A stretch of DNA of 6,615 bases from an uncultured Burkholderiales bacterium (GCA_903856995.1 CAIODK010000348.1:1-6615); one strand, 5' to 3'; shown: positions 1 through 6,495, counted from the stretch's first letter. The notes: generated from the letters alone by a model not told the origin. A program made the numbers and translations.

Positions 1-359
1 CGCGTCGTGTTGACGATCAGACCATCCCTATCCACGACGAACAAAGATTTTATTTGCTGCGAACTACCAAGACGAGAGCTCAACAATAGGCGAACGCCTA
101 AGCCATCTAACGGCAGTTGACTACCGTATGTGTCCTGTAGCTTTTCTTGAATGTTCGTCAGCATGACCTCTGTGCTGCTGAACTGTTGTTCTGTTTGTTC
201 CATGAACATTTGCGTGAGACTTATCGTCTCGACGCGCGAATGCTCTAACTCACGGACGCGAAAATTCCAGATCAACAGCGCGGTTAGCACGACGATGGCC
301 GCGATGGTCACCAGGACGAACAGGCCAACCGCGTAGGCCGGCGTTTTATGAGCTCTCAT
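1..359 (-). CDS. Membrane-anchored Cache-type sensor protein, N-terminal part (runs off left edge)
   Basis: An uninterrupted minus-strand frame runs from an ATG at 359-357 to the window edge, giving 119 full residues. An in-frame TAA lies 12 bases upstream, so this ATG is the earliest start. There is no clear Shine-Dalgarno sequence before it. Residues 10-31 form one hydrophobic membrane helix after a short basic N-terminus. Residues 34-80 look like a long periplasmic helix (REL, then MFMEQTEQQF and MLTNIQEKL). A strand pair near 103-118 (IKSLFVVDRDGLIVN) follows. This order is typical of the first PDC/Cache half of membrane sensors in Burkholderiales. Such proteins end in GGDEF/EAL, histidine-kinase or chemoreceptor outputs. 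The output domain lies outside the window, so its activity cannot be assigned. The gene points the same way as the E1 gene, 159 bases downstream of it, and is probably a separate unit. Confidence 0.75.
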   Translation of the reverse strand, partial: MRAHKTPAYAVGLFVLVTIAAIVVLTALLIWNFRVRELEHSRVETISLTQMFMEQTEQQFSSTEVMLTNIQEKLQDTYGSQLPLDGLGVRLLLSSRLGSSQQIKSLFVVDRDGLIVNTT

Positions 360-518
360 AGGGAGTAAGAATTAATACCTACGTATTTATATCGCATGAA
401 TGACACCGCCGAATGAGACGGGTTCATCTTAAGAGACTTTGCGATTCAAGAGGCTGATCTAGCTCAACTCAAGAGTTCTTTTCCCTCAGCAGGTAGCGCT
501 TCCATCCCAGGCACGTTG

Positions 519-3137
519 TCATCCCAAAGCATGCAAGGCGGCTTTAACAATACTGCGCGCGTCTACTTGGAAGAATGCACGCAAAGCCGCTCGCGTGTCG
601 CTGCGACCAAAACCATCTGTGCCTAAGCTCAAATACCGACGACCGGTTGGGATATACGCACGTATGCTCTCGGGGACAGCCCGCACATAGTCGGTGGCGA
701 CCACGATGGGGCCCTGACTCTGCGCCAACTGTTGCTGCACAAACGGCAGGCTCGGCGTGGCATCACCCGTCAACGCGTGCATTTCGCAGGCAATGCCATC
801 GCGTGCCAACTCACTCCAGCTAGTAACGCTGTAGACATCACTGGCAATGCCTTGTTCGGCCAACAGTTCTGCAGCTTTGACGACCTCGGTCAGGATGGCT
901 CCTGAGCCCATCAAGGTCACACGCTGACCTGTTGGGTGAATAGCATCTACCGCCTTGAACTTGTAGCAACCACGAATCACATCTGCTTCAACCCCCACAG
1001 GTAAATCGGGTTGCGCGTAGTTTTCGTTCATCAAGGTGACGTAATAGAAAATATCACGTTGGTCAACCAGCATCTCACGCATTCCGTGATCCACGATGAT
1101 TGCCATTTCGCCTGCATAGGCGGGGTCATAGGCACGGCAATTCGGAATGGTGGCCGCGACCAAATGACTACTGCCGTCTTGGTGCTGCAAGCCTTCCCCG
1201 CTAAGCGTAGTGCGCCCAGAAGTGGCCCCCAATAAAAAGCCCCGCGCACGTTGATCAGCCGCGGCCCAAATGGCGTCACCCACACGCTGGAAACCGAACA
1301 TCGAGTAATAAATATAGAAAGGCAACATGGCCAAGCCATGCACGCTGTAGCTGGTGGCAGCGGCTGTCCAACTGGCAATCGCACCAGCCTCGCTGATGCC
1401 CTCTTCCAATATTTGGCCGTCCAAGGCCTCGCGGTAGCTCAGCACCGAACCAATGTCCTCTGGCTCGTAACGTTGACCCACGCTGGAATAAATGCCAACC
1501 TGCTTGAACAAGTTGGCCATGCCGAATGTTCGAGCCTCATCTGCCACGATGGGCACAATGCGCGGCCCCAACTGAGGGTCTTTGAGTAAGTTGCCCAACA
1601 TACGCACAAAGGCCATGGTGGTGGACATCTGTTTACCTGCGGCGTTGACGGCAAAGCTGGCGTATTGCGTGATGGCCGGCACAGGCACAACATCGGCTTG
1701 GGTTTGTCGCTGGGGCATGTGGCCGCCCAAACGGTGACGCTGCGCATTCAAGTAACGAATTTCTTCACTGTCGTCAGCAGGTTTGAAGAACTGTAGCTGC
1801 GTCGCTTGTTCATCCGTCAAAGGTAAGTTGAAACGATTTCTGAATTCGATCAAGGCTGTTTCGTCGAGCTTCTTTTGGCTGTGGGTGGTCATCTTGCCCT
1901 GCCCTGCCTCGCCCATGCCATAGCCTTTTTTGGTGTGCGCCAATATCACCGTTGGCTGCCCTTGGTGGTTGGCCGCTGCAGCGTAGGCTGCGTGAATCTT
2001 GACCAGGTCATGGCCACCGCGTTTGAGGCGGTCAATTTGCTCGTCGGTCATGCCTTGGGCCAAACGCGCCAACTCTTCGTTTTGTCCAAAAAATGTATCT
2101 CGGTTGAAGCGTCCATCCTTGGCGGCAAAGGTTTGCATTTGGCCATCTACTGTGTTGGCAAAGGCCTTCACCAAAGCACCTGTGACATCGCGGGCAAACA
2201 AGCCATCCCAATCACTACCCCAAACCAACTTGATGACGTTCCAACCTGCACCACGAAACAAGCGCTCCAACTCATCGATGATGCGTCCATTGCCGCGGAC
2301 GGGGCCATCGAGACGTTGTAAATTGCAGTTGACCACCCACACCAAGTTGTCGAGCTTTTCGCGCGAAGCCAAAGTCAAAGCACTCATGCTTTCTGGCTCA
2401 TCCATCTCGCCATCGCCAAACACACCCCAAACTTTTCGGCCGCTGCAGTTTTGCAACTGTCGATGAGTGAGGTAACGCATGAAACGCGCGTGATAAATCG
2501 AGCTGATGGGGCCTATGCCCATTGAGCCAGTCGGAAACTGCCAAAAGTCTGGCATGAGCCAAGGATGCGGGTAACTGCTCAACCCCCGCACGCCTTCAGG
2601 CGCGGTGATTTCTTGGCGGTAATGCGACAAATCGGCCTCAGTCAACCGACCTTCCAAATAGGCACGTGCATACACACCTGGTGCGCTGTGGGGCTGAAAG
2701 AACACCAGGTCTCCGCCATGTTGGTCGTTGCGCGCATGAAAGAAGTGATTGAAGCCCACTTCAAACAAGTCTGCCGCGCTGGCATAACTGGCGATATGTC
2801 CACCCAGCTCGCCATAGGCGGCATTGGCACGCGCGACCATGGCCAGCGCATTCCAACGCATCAGCGAGCCAAGGCGCTCTTCCATCGCCAAGTCACCAGG
2901 AAATGCGGGCTGCTGTTCCACCCCCACACTGTTCACATAAGGCGTGACCAATTCGGGTTGCCAATGCACTTGGTTGGCATTCGCCAGTTGCACCAAGTTA
3001 TCCAAGATAAAGCGTGCACGCTCAGGGCCTTCAGTAGCCACCAGTGATAAAAATGCTTCGCGCCATTCGGCAGTTTCAAGTGGGTCAAGGTCGCCACTGG
3101 GAGCGGCTAATAAGTGGTGAGGTGTGAGGGCTGTCAT
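519..3137 (-). CDS. mdeB: Homodimeric 2-oxo acid dehydrogenase E1 (AceE family), MdeB-like, probable 2-ketobutyrate/pyruvate dehydrogenase
   Basis: This is a thiamine-diphosphate E1 subunit that decarboxylates a 2-oxo acid and passes the acyl group to lipoyl-E2 in the cytoplasm. Numbering here starts at a GTG at 3146. The ATG at 3137 (codon 4) is preferred because a weak GTGGA precedes it, while the GTG has nothing. The ThDP motif GDGEMDE is at 244-250 with the NCN at 273-275. Counterparts of E. coli AceE His106, His142, Asp230, Asn260, His407, Glu571 and His640 are all present: His117, His153, Asp245, Asn275, His422, Glu586 and His655. Compared with E. coli AceE there is a four-residue insertion at about 182-189, and the protein ends about 33 residues early. 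Neither E2 nor E3 is adjacent, and an Lrp-type regulator is divergent. These traits resemble P. putida MdeB, which prefers 2-ketobutyrate, and homologues often annotated as 'alpha-ketoglutarate dehydrogenase'. Membership of the E1 family is certain; the substrate is inferred. Confidence 0.93.
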   Translation of the reverse strand: MTALTPHHLLAAPSGDLDPLETAEWREAFLSLVATEGPERARFILDNLVQLANANQVHWQPELVTPYVNSVGVEQQPAFPGDLAMEERLGSLMRWNALAMVARANAAYGELGGHIASYASAADLFEVGFNHFFHARNDQHGGDLVFFQPHSAPGVYARAYLEGRLTEADLSHYRQEITAPEGVRGLSSYPHPWLMPDFWQFPTGSMGIGPISSIYHARFMRYLTHRQLQNCSGRKVWGVFGDGEMDEPESMSALTLASREKLDNLVWVVNCNLQRLDGPVRGNGRIIDELERLFRGAGWNVIKLVWGSDWDGLFARDVTGALVKAFANTVDGQMQTFAAKDGRFNRDTFFGQNEELARLAQGMTDEQIDRLKRGGHDLVKIHAAYAAAANHQGQPTVILAHTKKGYGMGEAGQGKMTTHSQKKLDETALIEFRNRFNLPLTDEQATQLQFFKPADDSEEIRYLNAQRHRLGGHMPQRQTQADVVPVPAITQYASFAVNAAGKQMSTTMAFVRMLGNLLKDPQLGPRIVPIVADEARTFGMANLFKQVGIYSSVGQRYEPEDIGSVLSYREALDGQILEEGISEAGAIASWTAAATSYSVHGLAMLPFYIYYSMFGFQRVGDAIWAAADQRARGFLLGATSGRTTLSGEGLQHQDGSSHLVAATIPNCRAYDPAYAGEMAIIVDHGMREMLVDQRDIFYYVTLMNENYAQPDLPVGVEADVIRGCYKFKAVDAIHPTGQRVTLMGSGAILTEVVKAAELLAEQGIASDVYSVTSWSELARDGIACEMHALTGDATPSLPFVQQQLAQSQGPIVVATDYVRAVPESIRAYIPTGRRYLSLGTDGFGRSDTRAALRAFFQVDARSIVKAALHALG

Positions 3138-3242
3138 GCCGTCCACTTTAAAAAAAAACGACCCAAATAGGCTATCGTTTTTTTAAATAATCAACCCGTT
3201 TAAAGCACAATATGCTTTAAATCAATCAATTTAGAGCAAAAA
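3138..3242. promoter_or_regulatory. Divergent promoter region between the E1 gene and the Lrp-type regulator
   Basis: This AT-rich gap must hold the promoters of both divergent genes. It contains two runs of A/T (around 3148-3158 and 3177-3190) and the inverted repeat at 3199-3221. On the minus strand a TTGTGC (3210-3205) followed 17 bases later by TTTAAA (3187-3182) is a weak promoter-like pair. I do not consider it firm. The compact shared region suggests that one regulator bound here can control both genes. Confidence 0.55.
3199..3221. promoter_or_regulatory. Perfect 9-bp inverted repeat, candidate Lrp-type operator
   Basis: TTTAAAGCA and TGCTTTAAA are perfect reverse complements separated by CAATA. 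The inner 15 bases (3203-3217) match the E. coli Lrp consensus YAGHAWATTWTDCTR at 11 positions by my count. The centre (3210) is 33 bases before the regulator's ATG and 73 bases from the E1 ATG. That fits autorepression of the regulator together with control of the E1 promoter. The symmetry is seen directly; the binding protein is inferred. Confidence 0.6.
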
Positions 3243-3707
3243 ATGAAACCGGATGCCACTGATCTACGCATATTGACGGAATTGCAGAACGACAGTTCTT
3301 TGACCAACATCGAGCTGTCCAGACGGGTGCATTTGTCACCCTCCCCCTGTCTGACGCGCGTCAAAGCCTTAGAAGCGAATGGCGTGATTGACCGCTATGT
3401 GGCATTGGTCAACCCAAAACAATTGGGTTTGAATTTGTCGGTCTTCATCTCCATTAGTTTGAAGGAGCAGTCGAAGTCGGCATTGGCTGAGTTTGAACAA
3501 CGCATTGCGGAACACGATGAAGTGATGGAGTGCTACCTCATGACGGGCGACAGCGACTACTTGATTCGCGTAGCCGTGGCAGACATCACGGCGCTCGAGA
3601 GGTTCATATTAGAACAACTCAGCCCCATCCCTGGGATCGAAAAAATTCGCTCCAGCTTTGCACTTAAACAAGTTCGCTATAAAACAGCATTACCGATGCC
3701 TCGCTGA
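3243..3707 (+). CDS. Lrp/AsnC family transcriptional regulator
   Basis: The protein has 154 residues, the normal size for the family. Residues 1-60 form the AsnC-type winged helix-turn-helix: LRILTELQNDSSLTNIELS leads into the recognition segment LSPSPCLTRVKALEANGVI at 31-49. Residues about 65-142 form the RAM ligand-binding domain, with the typical MTGDSDYLIRV at 100-110 and a final strand ending LKQVRYKTALP. Members form octamers or dimers of dimers and respond to amino acids or related metabolites. The start is the ATG at 3243, with only a weak GAG six bases upstream. It diverges from the E1 gene across about 100 bases, the same pairing described for mdeR and the mdeAB genes of Pseudomonas putida, so it is the probable regulator of that E1. 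The effector could be methionine, 2-ketobutyrate or a branched-chain amino acid; the sequence cannot decide this. Confidence 0.92.
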   Translation: MKPDATDLRILTELQNDSSLTNIELSRRVHLSPSPCLTRVKALEANGVIDRYVALVNPKQLGLNLSVFISISLKEQSKSALAEFEQRIAEHDEVMECYLMTGDSDYLIRVAVADITALERFILEQLSPIPGIEKIRSSFALKQVRYKTALPMPR

Positions 3708-3739
3708 GAGTTCAGTGGGCAACGGGGCGTGACAACGAC

Positions 3740-4252
3740 TCACATCTCATTCAACGGTGGCGGCCCAAAAAGTGCGTCAATTTCTTCAGACGAGAGAACA
3801 AAGTTCAAATGATCTTTTTTATTCACCCTCTGTTGAGCTCCGCTAGTTCGATTGAATTCAGGAACTCGATCGGTGATGTCTTTCGAGGTGCAGATGAAGT
3901 TTGCAACTTGGCCTTCGCTATCGAGAATCGACGAAACACTGTACTCATCCCAAAATGTTGAACCATTTTTTCTGTAATGTATCAACTCGTCATCGAATGT
4001 TTTCAACTCTTTACAAGCAATATTTATTTCATCAATGGCATTTTTATTTGTTAATGGGCCATTAAGTAATTTCTGGAAATTCTTGTGCTCTACGTCTCTC
4101 AAGGAATACCCAGTCATTGACGTAAACACATCATTGATGCTAACGATCAACCCATCAGCATCAGATACAACGATCCCAAACGGAAGTTTATAGATCGCGT
4201 TGTCTAAAGCTCGGCGGCCAAAAGGCGACCGCATTTGTATTTTTCTATCCAT
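3740..4252 (-). CDS. PAS-domain protein with C-terminal FliM-like EIDALF motif
   Basis: The protein has 170 residues from the ATG at 4252. That start is chosen because AAGGAG lies eight bases upstream; the longer reading from a GTG at 4261 would abut the same ribosome site. Residues 17-128 are a single PAS domain: GIVVSDADGLIVSIND, MTGYS, then YRKNGSTFWDE at 93-103 and FICTSKDITDR at 119-129. The sequence is LOV-like, but the photoactive cysteine position reads NF instead of NC (58-59), and the usual flavin-contacting Asn and Gln positions are His92, Asp102 and Ser123, so a blue-light photocycle is unlikely. After a polar linker (130-150) the tail carries LSSEEIDALFG at 153-163, close to the N-terminal CheY-P-binding motif of FliM. 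There is no membrane segment or enzymatic output domain. The gene is strikingly AT-rich compared with its neighbours and convergent with the Lrp gene. Its function is unknown; an adaptor linking a sensed signal to chemotaxis is a guess. Confidence 0.85.
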   Translation of the reverse strand: MDRKIQMRSPFGRRALDNAIYKLPFGIVVSDADGLIVSINDVFTSMTGYSLRDVEHKNFQKLLNGPLTNKNAIDEINIACKELKTFDDELIHYRKNGSTFWDEYSVSSILDSEGQVANFICTSKDITDRVPEFNRTSGAQQRVNKKDHLNFVLSSEEIDALFGPPPLNEM

Positions 4253-4260
4253 CGCTGCCA

Positions 4261-4266
4261 CTCCTT
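4261..4266 (-). promoter_or_regulatory. Strong Shine-Dalgarno deciding the PAS-gene start
   Basis: AAGGAG on the minus strand ends eight bases before the ATG at 4252. A possible GTG start nine bases further upstream (4261) directly overlaps this site and so lacks proper spacing. Confidence 0.8.
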
Positions 4267-4273
4267 TCTATTA

Positions 4274-4288
4274 AGCTTCAATGAAGCT
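4274..4288. repeat. 7-bp inverted repeat in the PAS-gene leader
   Basis: AGCTTCA and TGAAGCT are perfect reverse complements around a single A. The repeat lies eight bases upstream of the PAS gene's ribosome site and just downstream of a possible promoter (TTGTCT at 4325-4320, 17-base spacer, TAAATT at 4302-4297, minus strand). With a one-base centre it suits a dimeric repressor site better than an RNA hairpin. The role is inferred. Confidence 0.45.
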
Positions 4289-4428
4289 GAACATGGAATT
4301 TACGTATTCGAATGGTGCAAGACAAAGAATGATTGTTTACTTAAAACACTCTTTTTAAATTGAGATTTGTCAAACAAACCCGAAAATTTAAGATTAGATG
4401 AATAACTTTTTGACAGCTTGGGCCTTTG

Positions 4429-4478
4429 GCAGGGGGCGCCCCCCCTGCTGACTCTGCGGTGACGTCAAATTACCGCAG
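4429..4478 (-). terminator. Two tandem stem-loops at the hydroxylase 3' end (no U-tract)
   Basis: The first stem pairs CTGCGGT (4454-4460) with ACCGCAG (4472-4478) around 11 bases and overlaps the hydroxylase stop codon. The second pairs GCAGGGGG (4429-4436) with CCCCCTGC (4441-4448) around four bases, a perfect 8-bp GC-rich stem. On the minus strand no run of U follows either stem, so classic intrinsic termination is not supported. They may instead protect the mRNA 3' end or act with Rho. Confidence 0.4.
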
Positions 4479-6380
4479 GAAACCAGCGAAGAAAGTGGCC
4501 AATTCTTCAAAGTCATCCAATGGCAAGACATGCGCAACGTACTGATCGGGACGAACCACCACCATACAGCCCTTGTCACGGTTGATACCGCGCATATCGA
4601 AAATGTCACCGACACCCTTGTGATCGACACAGAAAACTTTTTCGTGGTCTTGCAGACCCAGTTTGCCAGTTTTTGGTTTCAGTAACGAAGGCATGTGCTC
4701 GTAAGCGAGTTGCTCAAAAGTTTGCTGGAACACGGCGCGGAAGTCGATCACCGCATCAATGTCTTCGCCTTTACGCGTGTGCTTGACGATAGGGGAACTT
4801 GGGTTTGTTTCCAGCCAGTCTGCGAGCTTATGGATCGCTGAGCCAGAGTCAGAACTGTCAGACTTGCTGGCGAACGCGTAGATGTGCCAACGCGCATCAA
4901 CCTCGGCGACATGGCCGAGTTGCATTTGCTTGGCGTCTGACAAACGCACGACCGGTGCAGAGTGGAAGCGGCGGCCGATCTCCTCCCCAGTTGCGAGTGC
5001 TTGGTGAGTTGCGGGCGCGAAAAGTTTTGACTGGTCATATTTGACTGCGGTGCCGCCTGTGAACGCCAAGTTCTCCTTGAATTGGCGAATGATGCGAGGC
5101 TCTTCGGTCCCATCACGCTCAGCCTGAGTAGTCGGGGCCGACATCACGCGCGACCATTTGTGGTCCGTTTCAACCAGTCGTTTGGCCTCGGTCAATCGCT
5201 CTTTGGAGTAGCTGTGCAATAGGCTGGCATCTGCTCTTCCTTGAAGGACGTGCACAAGCTTCCAGCCAAGGTTGAATGTGTCCTGCATTGACACGTTCAT
5301 CCCCTGACCTGCTTTGGGTGAGTGGGTGTGGCAGGCATCACCTGCTGTAAATACACGGGGGCTGCGGTTCTCACCTTCAGGTACGTCATCGAATCTATCG
5401 GTGATGCTGTGTCCAATATCGTAGATGGACCACCAGACCACCTCCTTCACGTCGATCGTGTAGGGCTTGATGATGCGGTTCGCCGCGGCAATCATGTCAT
5501 CTTGTGTGAGCTGTCGATGCGCCGCTTTTTCGTCTGGCTTGAGTTTGTCGAGCTCTACATACATTCGGAATACGTAACCCCCTTCGCGGGGCAGGATCAG
5601 CACATTGCCTTCATTGGCGGAAGAGATCAAACACTTCTGGCGCACATCGGGGAAATCAGTGTTGGCAAGGATGTCCATCACGCCCCAAGCCTGATGCGCG
5701 GCATCTCCGTGCAGCCGCCCACCAATCGCCTTGCGCACAGCTGAATGCGCACCATCGCATCCGACAACGTAGTTCGCCCGAACAGTTCGTGTTGCGCCCC
5801 AATTCACACCACTGGAGTCCTTCAGTGTCACGGTGACCGGATGATCATCGGTCGTGGCATCAATCGTCAAACTCACAATTTCCCAGCTGTAGTCGGGTTC
5901 AAGTCGCGAGGGTGAGTTCCTCATGACTTCCAGAAACAGCTCGTGAAGTCGCGCTTGGTTGATCAGGATGTGCGGCATTTCCGAGCTGTCGTCGGCCACG
6001 TCTTGCACTCGACCCACCCGCTTGATGTGCTCGGGGTTCTTGGGGTCTGGCATCCAGAAAGCAGTTTGATTGACCCAGTAGGTTTCCCGCTTGACCTTGT
6101 CTGCGAATCCAAAGGCTTGGAACATTTCCATGGTGCGCGTGTTGATGCCGTCAGCCTTGCCCTTGATGATATTGCTGGGCATACGTTCGATGATCATCGT
6201 CTCGATCTCTGGGAACTGTGCCAACTGCGCGGCCAGACACAAACCAGCCGGTCCGGTGCCCGCAATTAGCACATCAACTTTTTTGGGCAACGGTTCGTTG
6301 AAGCCACGGTTACGCCTGTTCGGCGCTGCTTCCTTAATGTCAGGGCTACCACCTCTGAATCCATTTTTATAAAACTGCAT
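4470..6380 (-). CDS. mobA: FAD-dependent aromatic monooxygenase, probable 3-hydroxybenzoate 4-monooxygenase
   Basis: The enzyme would use NADPH and O2 to convert 3-hydroxybenzoate to protocatechuate in the cytoplasm. The 636 residues match Comamonas testosteroni MobA closely in length and layout, including the MQF..NGF N-terminus. Group A flavin hydroxylase motifs are intact: the GTGPAG Rossmann motif at 41-46 with the ribose-binding Glu65, the CDG motif at 208-210, and the AGDACHTHSPKAGQGMN motif at 346-362. Residues 470-636 form the thioredoxin-like C-terminal domain of the phenol-hydroxylase type. Asp77, His137 and Tyr274 fall where MobA has Asp75, His135 and Tyr271, by my memory of that protein. 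The ATG at 6380 has GGAG seven bases upstream. The gene appears to be transcribed alone; no protocatechuate ring-cleavage gene is nearby. A divergent MarR-like regulator supports the assignment. Phenol 2-monooxygenase is the main alternative, as the two share this fold. Confidence 0.88.
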   Translation of the reverse strand: MQFYKNGFRGGSPDIKEAAPNRRNRGFNEPLPKKVDVLIAGTGPAGLCLAAQLAQFPEIETMIIERMPSNIIKGKADGINTRTMEMFQAFGFADKVKRETYWVNQTAFWMPDPKNPEHIKRVGRVQDVADDSSEMPHILINQARLHELFLEVMRNSPSRLEPDYSWEIVSLTIDATTDDHPVTVTLKDSSGVNWGATRTVRANYVVGCDGAHSAVRKAIGGRLHGDAAHQAWGVMDILANTDFPDVRQKCLISSANEGNVLILPREGGYVFRMYVELDKLKPDEKAAHRQLTQDDMIAAANRIIKPYTIDVKEVVWWSIYDIGHSITDRFDDVPEGENRSPRVFTAGDACHTHSPKAGQGMNVSMQDTFNLGWKLVHVLQGRADASLLHSYSKERLTEAKRLVETDHKWSRVMSAPTTQAERDGTEEPRIIRQFKENLAFTGGTAVKYDQSKLFAPATHQALATGEEIGRRFHSAPVVRLSDAKQMQLGHVAEVDARWHIYAFASKSDSSDSGSAIHKLADWLETNPSSPIVKHTRKGEDIDAVIDFRAVFQQTFEQLAYEHMPSLLKPKTGKLGLQDHEKVFCVDHKGVGDIFDMRGINRDKGCMVVVRPDQYVAHVLPLDDFEELATFFAGFLR

Positions 6381-6429
6381 TTTTCATCTCCACAATTGAA
6401 TTTTTAGAAATTTCGCCACACAACAAATA

Positions 6430-6459
6430 ATAATAACTGTACTTACCAATTTCAGTCAA
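6430..6459 (-). promoter_or_regulatory. Sigma-70-like promoter of the hydroxylase gene
   Basis: On the minus strand, TTGACT (6459-6454) is followed after 18 bases by TATTAT (6435-6430), each five of six to consensus. Transcription would start near 6423 and give a leader of about 43 bases before the ATG at 6380. Confidence 0.6.
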
Positions 6460-6462
6460 GGG

Positions 6463-6495
6463 GGTCTGTATGATTACTAATAAGTTTTACAGACC
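6463..6495. promoter_or_regulatory. 8-bp inverted repeat with 17-base spacer, candidate regulator site
   Basis: GGTCTGTA (6463-6470) and TACAGACC (6488-6495) are exact reverse complements. The left arm lies three bases upstream of the hydroxylase -35 box, and the whole repeat sits between the two divergent genes. The half-sites are 25 bp centre to centre, about two and a half helical turns. A MarR-type regulator, or another regulator with separated half-sites, may bind here. The AT-rich spacer could also hold the regulator's own promoter. Confidence 0.5.

Larger units (their letters stand above)
4253..4469. other. Intergenic, AT-rich, between PAS gene and hydroxylase 3' end
   Basis: The stretch holds the PAS-gene leader on its left and the 3' end hairpins of the hydroxylase mRNA on its right. 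Between about 4290 and 4420 it is very AT-rich, with no convincing coding frame. A TTGACA on the minus strand (4373-4368) has no good -10 partner at 16-18 bases. Confidence 0.5.

Noticed and set aside
151..336. Plus-strand frame of 61 codons
   Set aside because: It lies opposite the sensor gene, whose minus-strand frame shows a coherent membrane helix and sensor start; the plus-strand product is low-complexity and resembles nothing.
466..477. AACTC/GAGTT inverted repeat after the E1 gene as a terminator
   Set aside because: The stem is only five base pairs around two bases, with no U-run on the minus strand; it is too weak to support termination.
575..3047. Several plus-strand and minus-strand frames of 69-160 codons inside the E1 gene
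   Set aside because: They overlap a full-length, motif-complete E1 gene in other frames and have no recognisable domains or ribosome sites of note.
519..3137. Housekeeping pyruvate dehydrogenase operon
   Set aside because: No aceF or lpd gene is adjacent, a divergent Lrp regulator is present, and the loop insertion and short C-terminus differ from E. coli AceE. A pyruvate role is not excluded.
3740..4252. Blue-light LOV photoreceptor
   Set aside because: The adduct cysteine is replaced by phenylalanine and the flavin-contacting residues are substituted.
4253..4261. Longer PAS protein starting from GTG at 4261
   Set aside because: The GTG overlaps the AAGGAG ribosome site itself, whereas the ATG at 4252 is ideally spaced.
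4394..6372. Frames of 78-140 codons within the hydroxylase gene
   Set aside because: They are alternative-frame readings of a gene with intact flavoprotein motifs.
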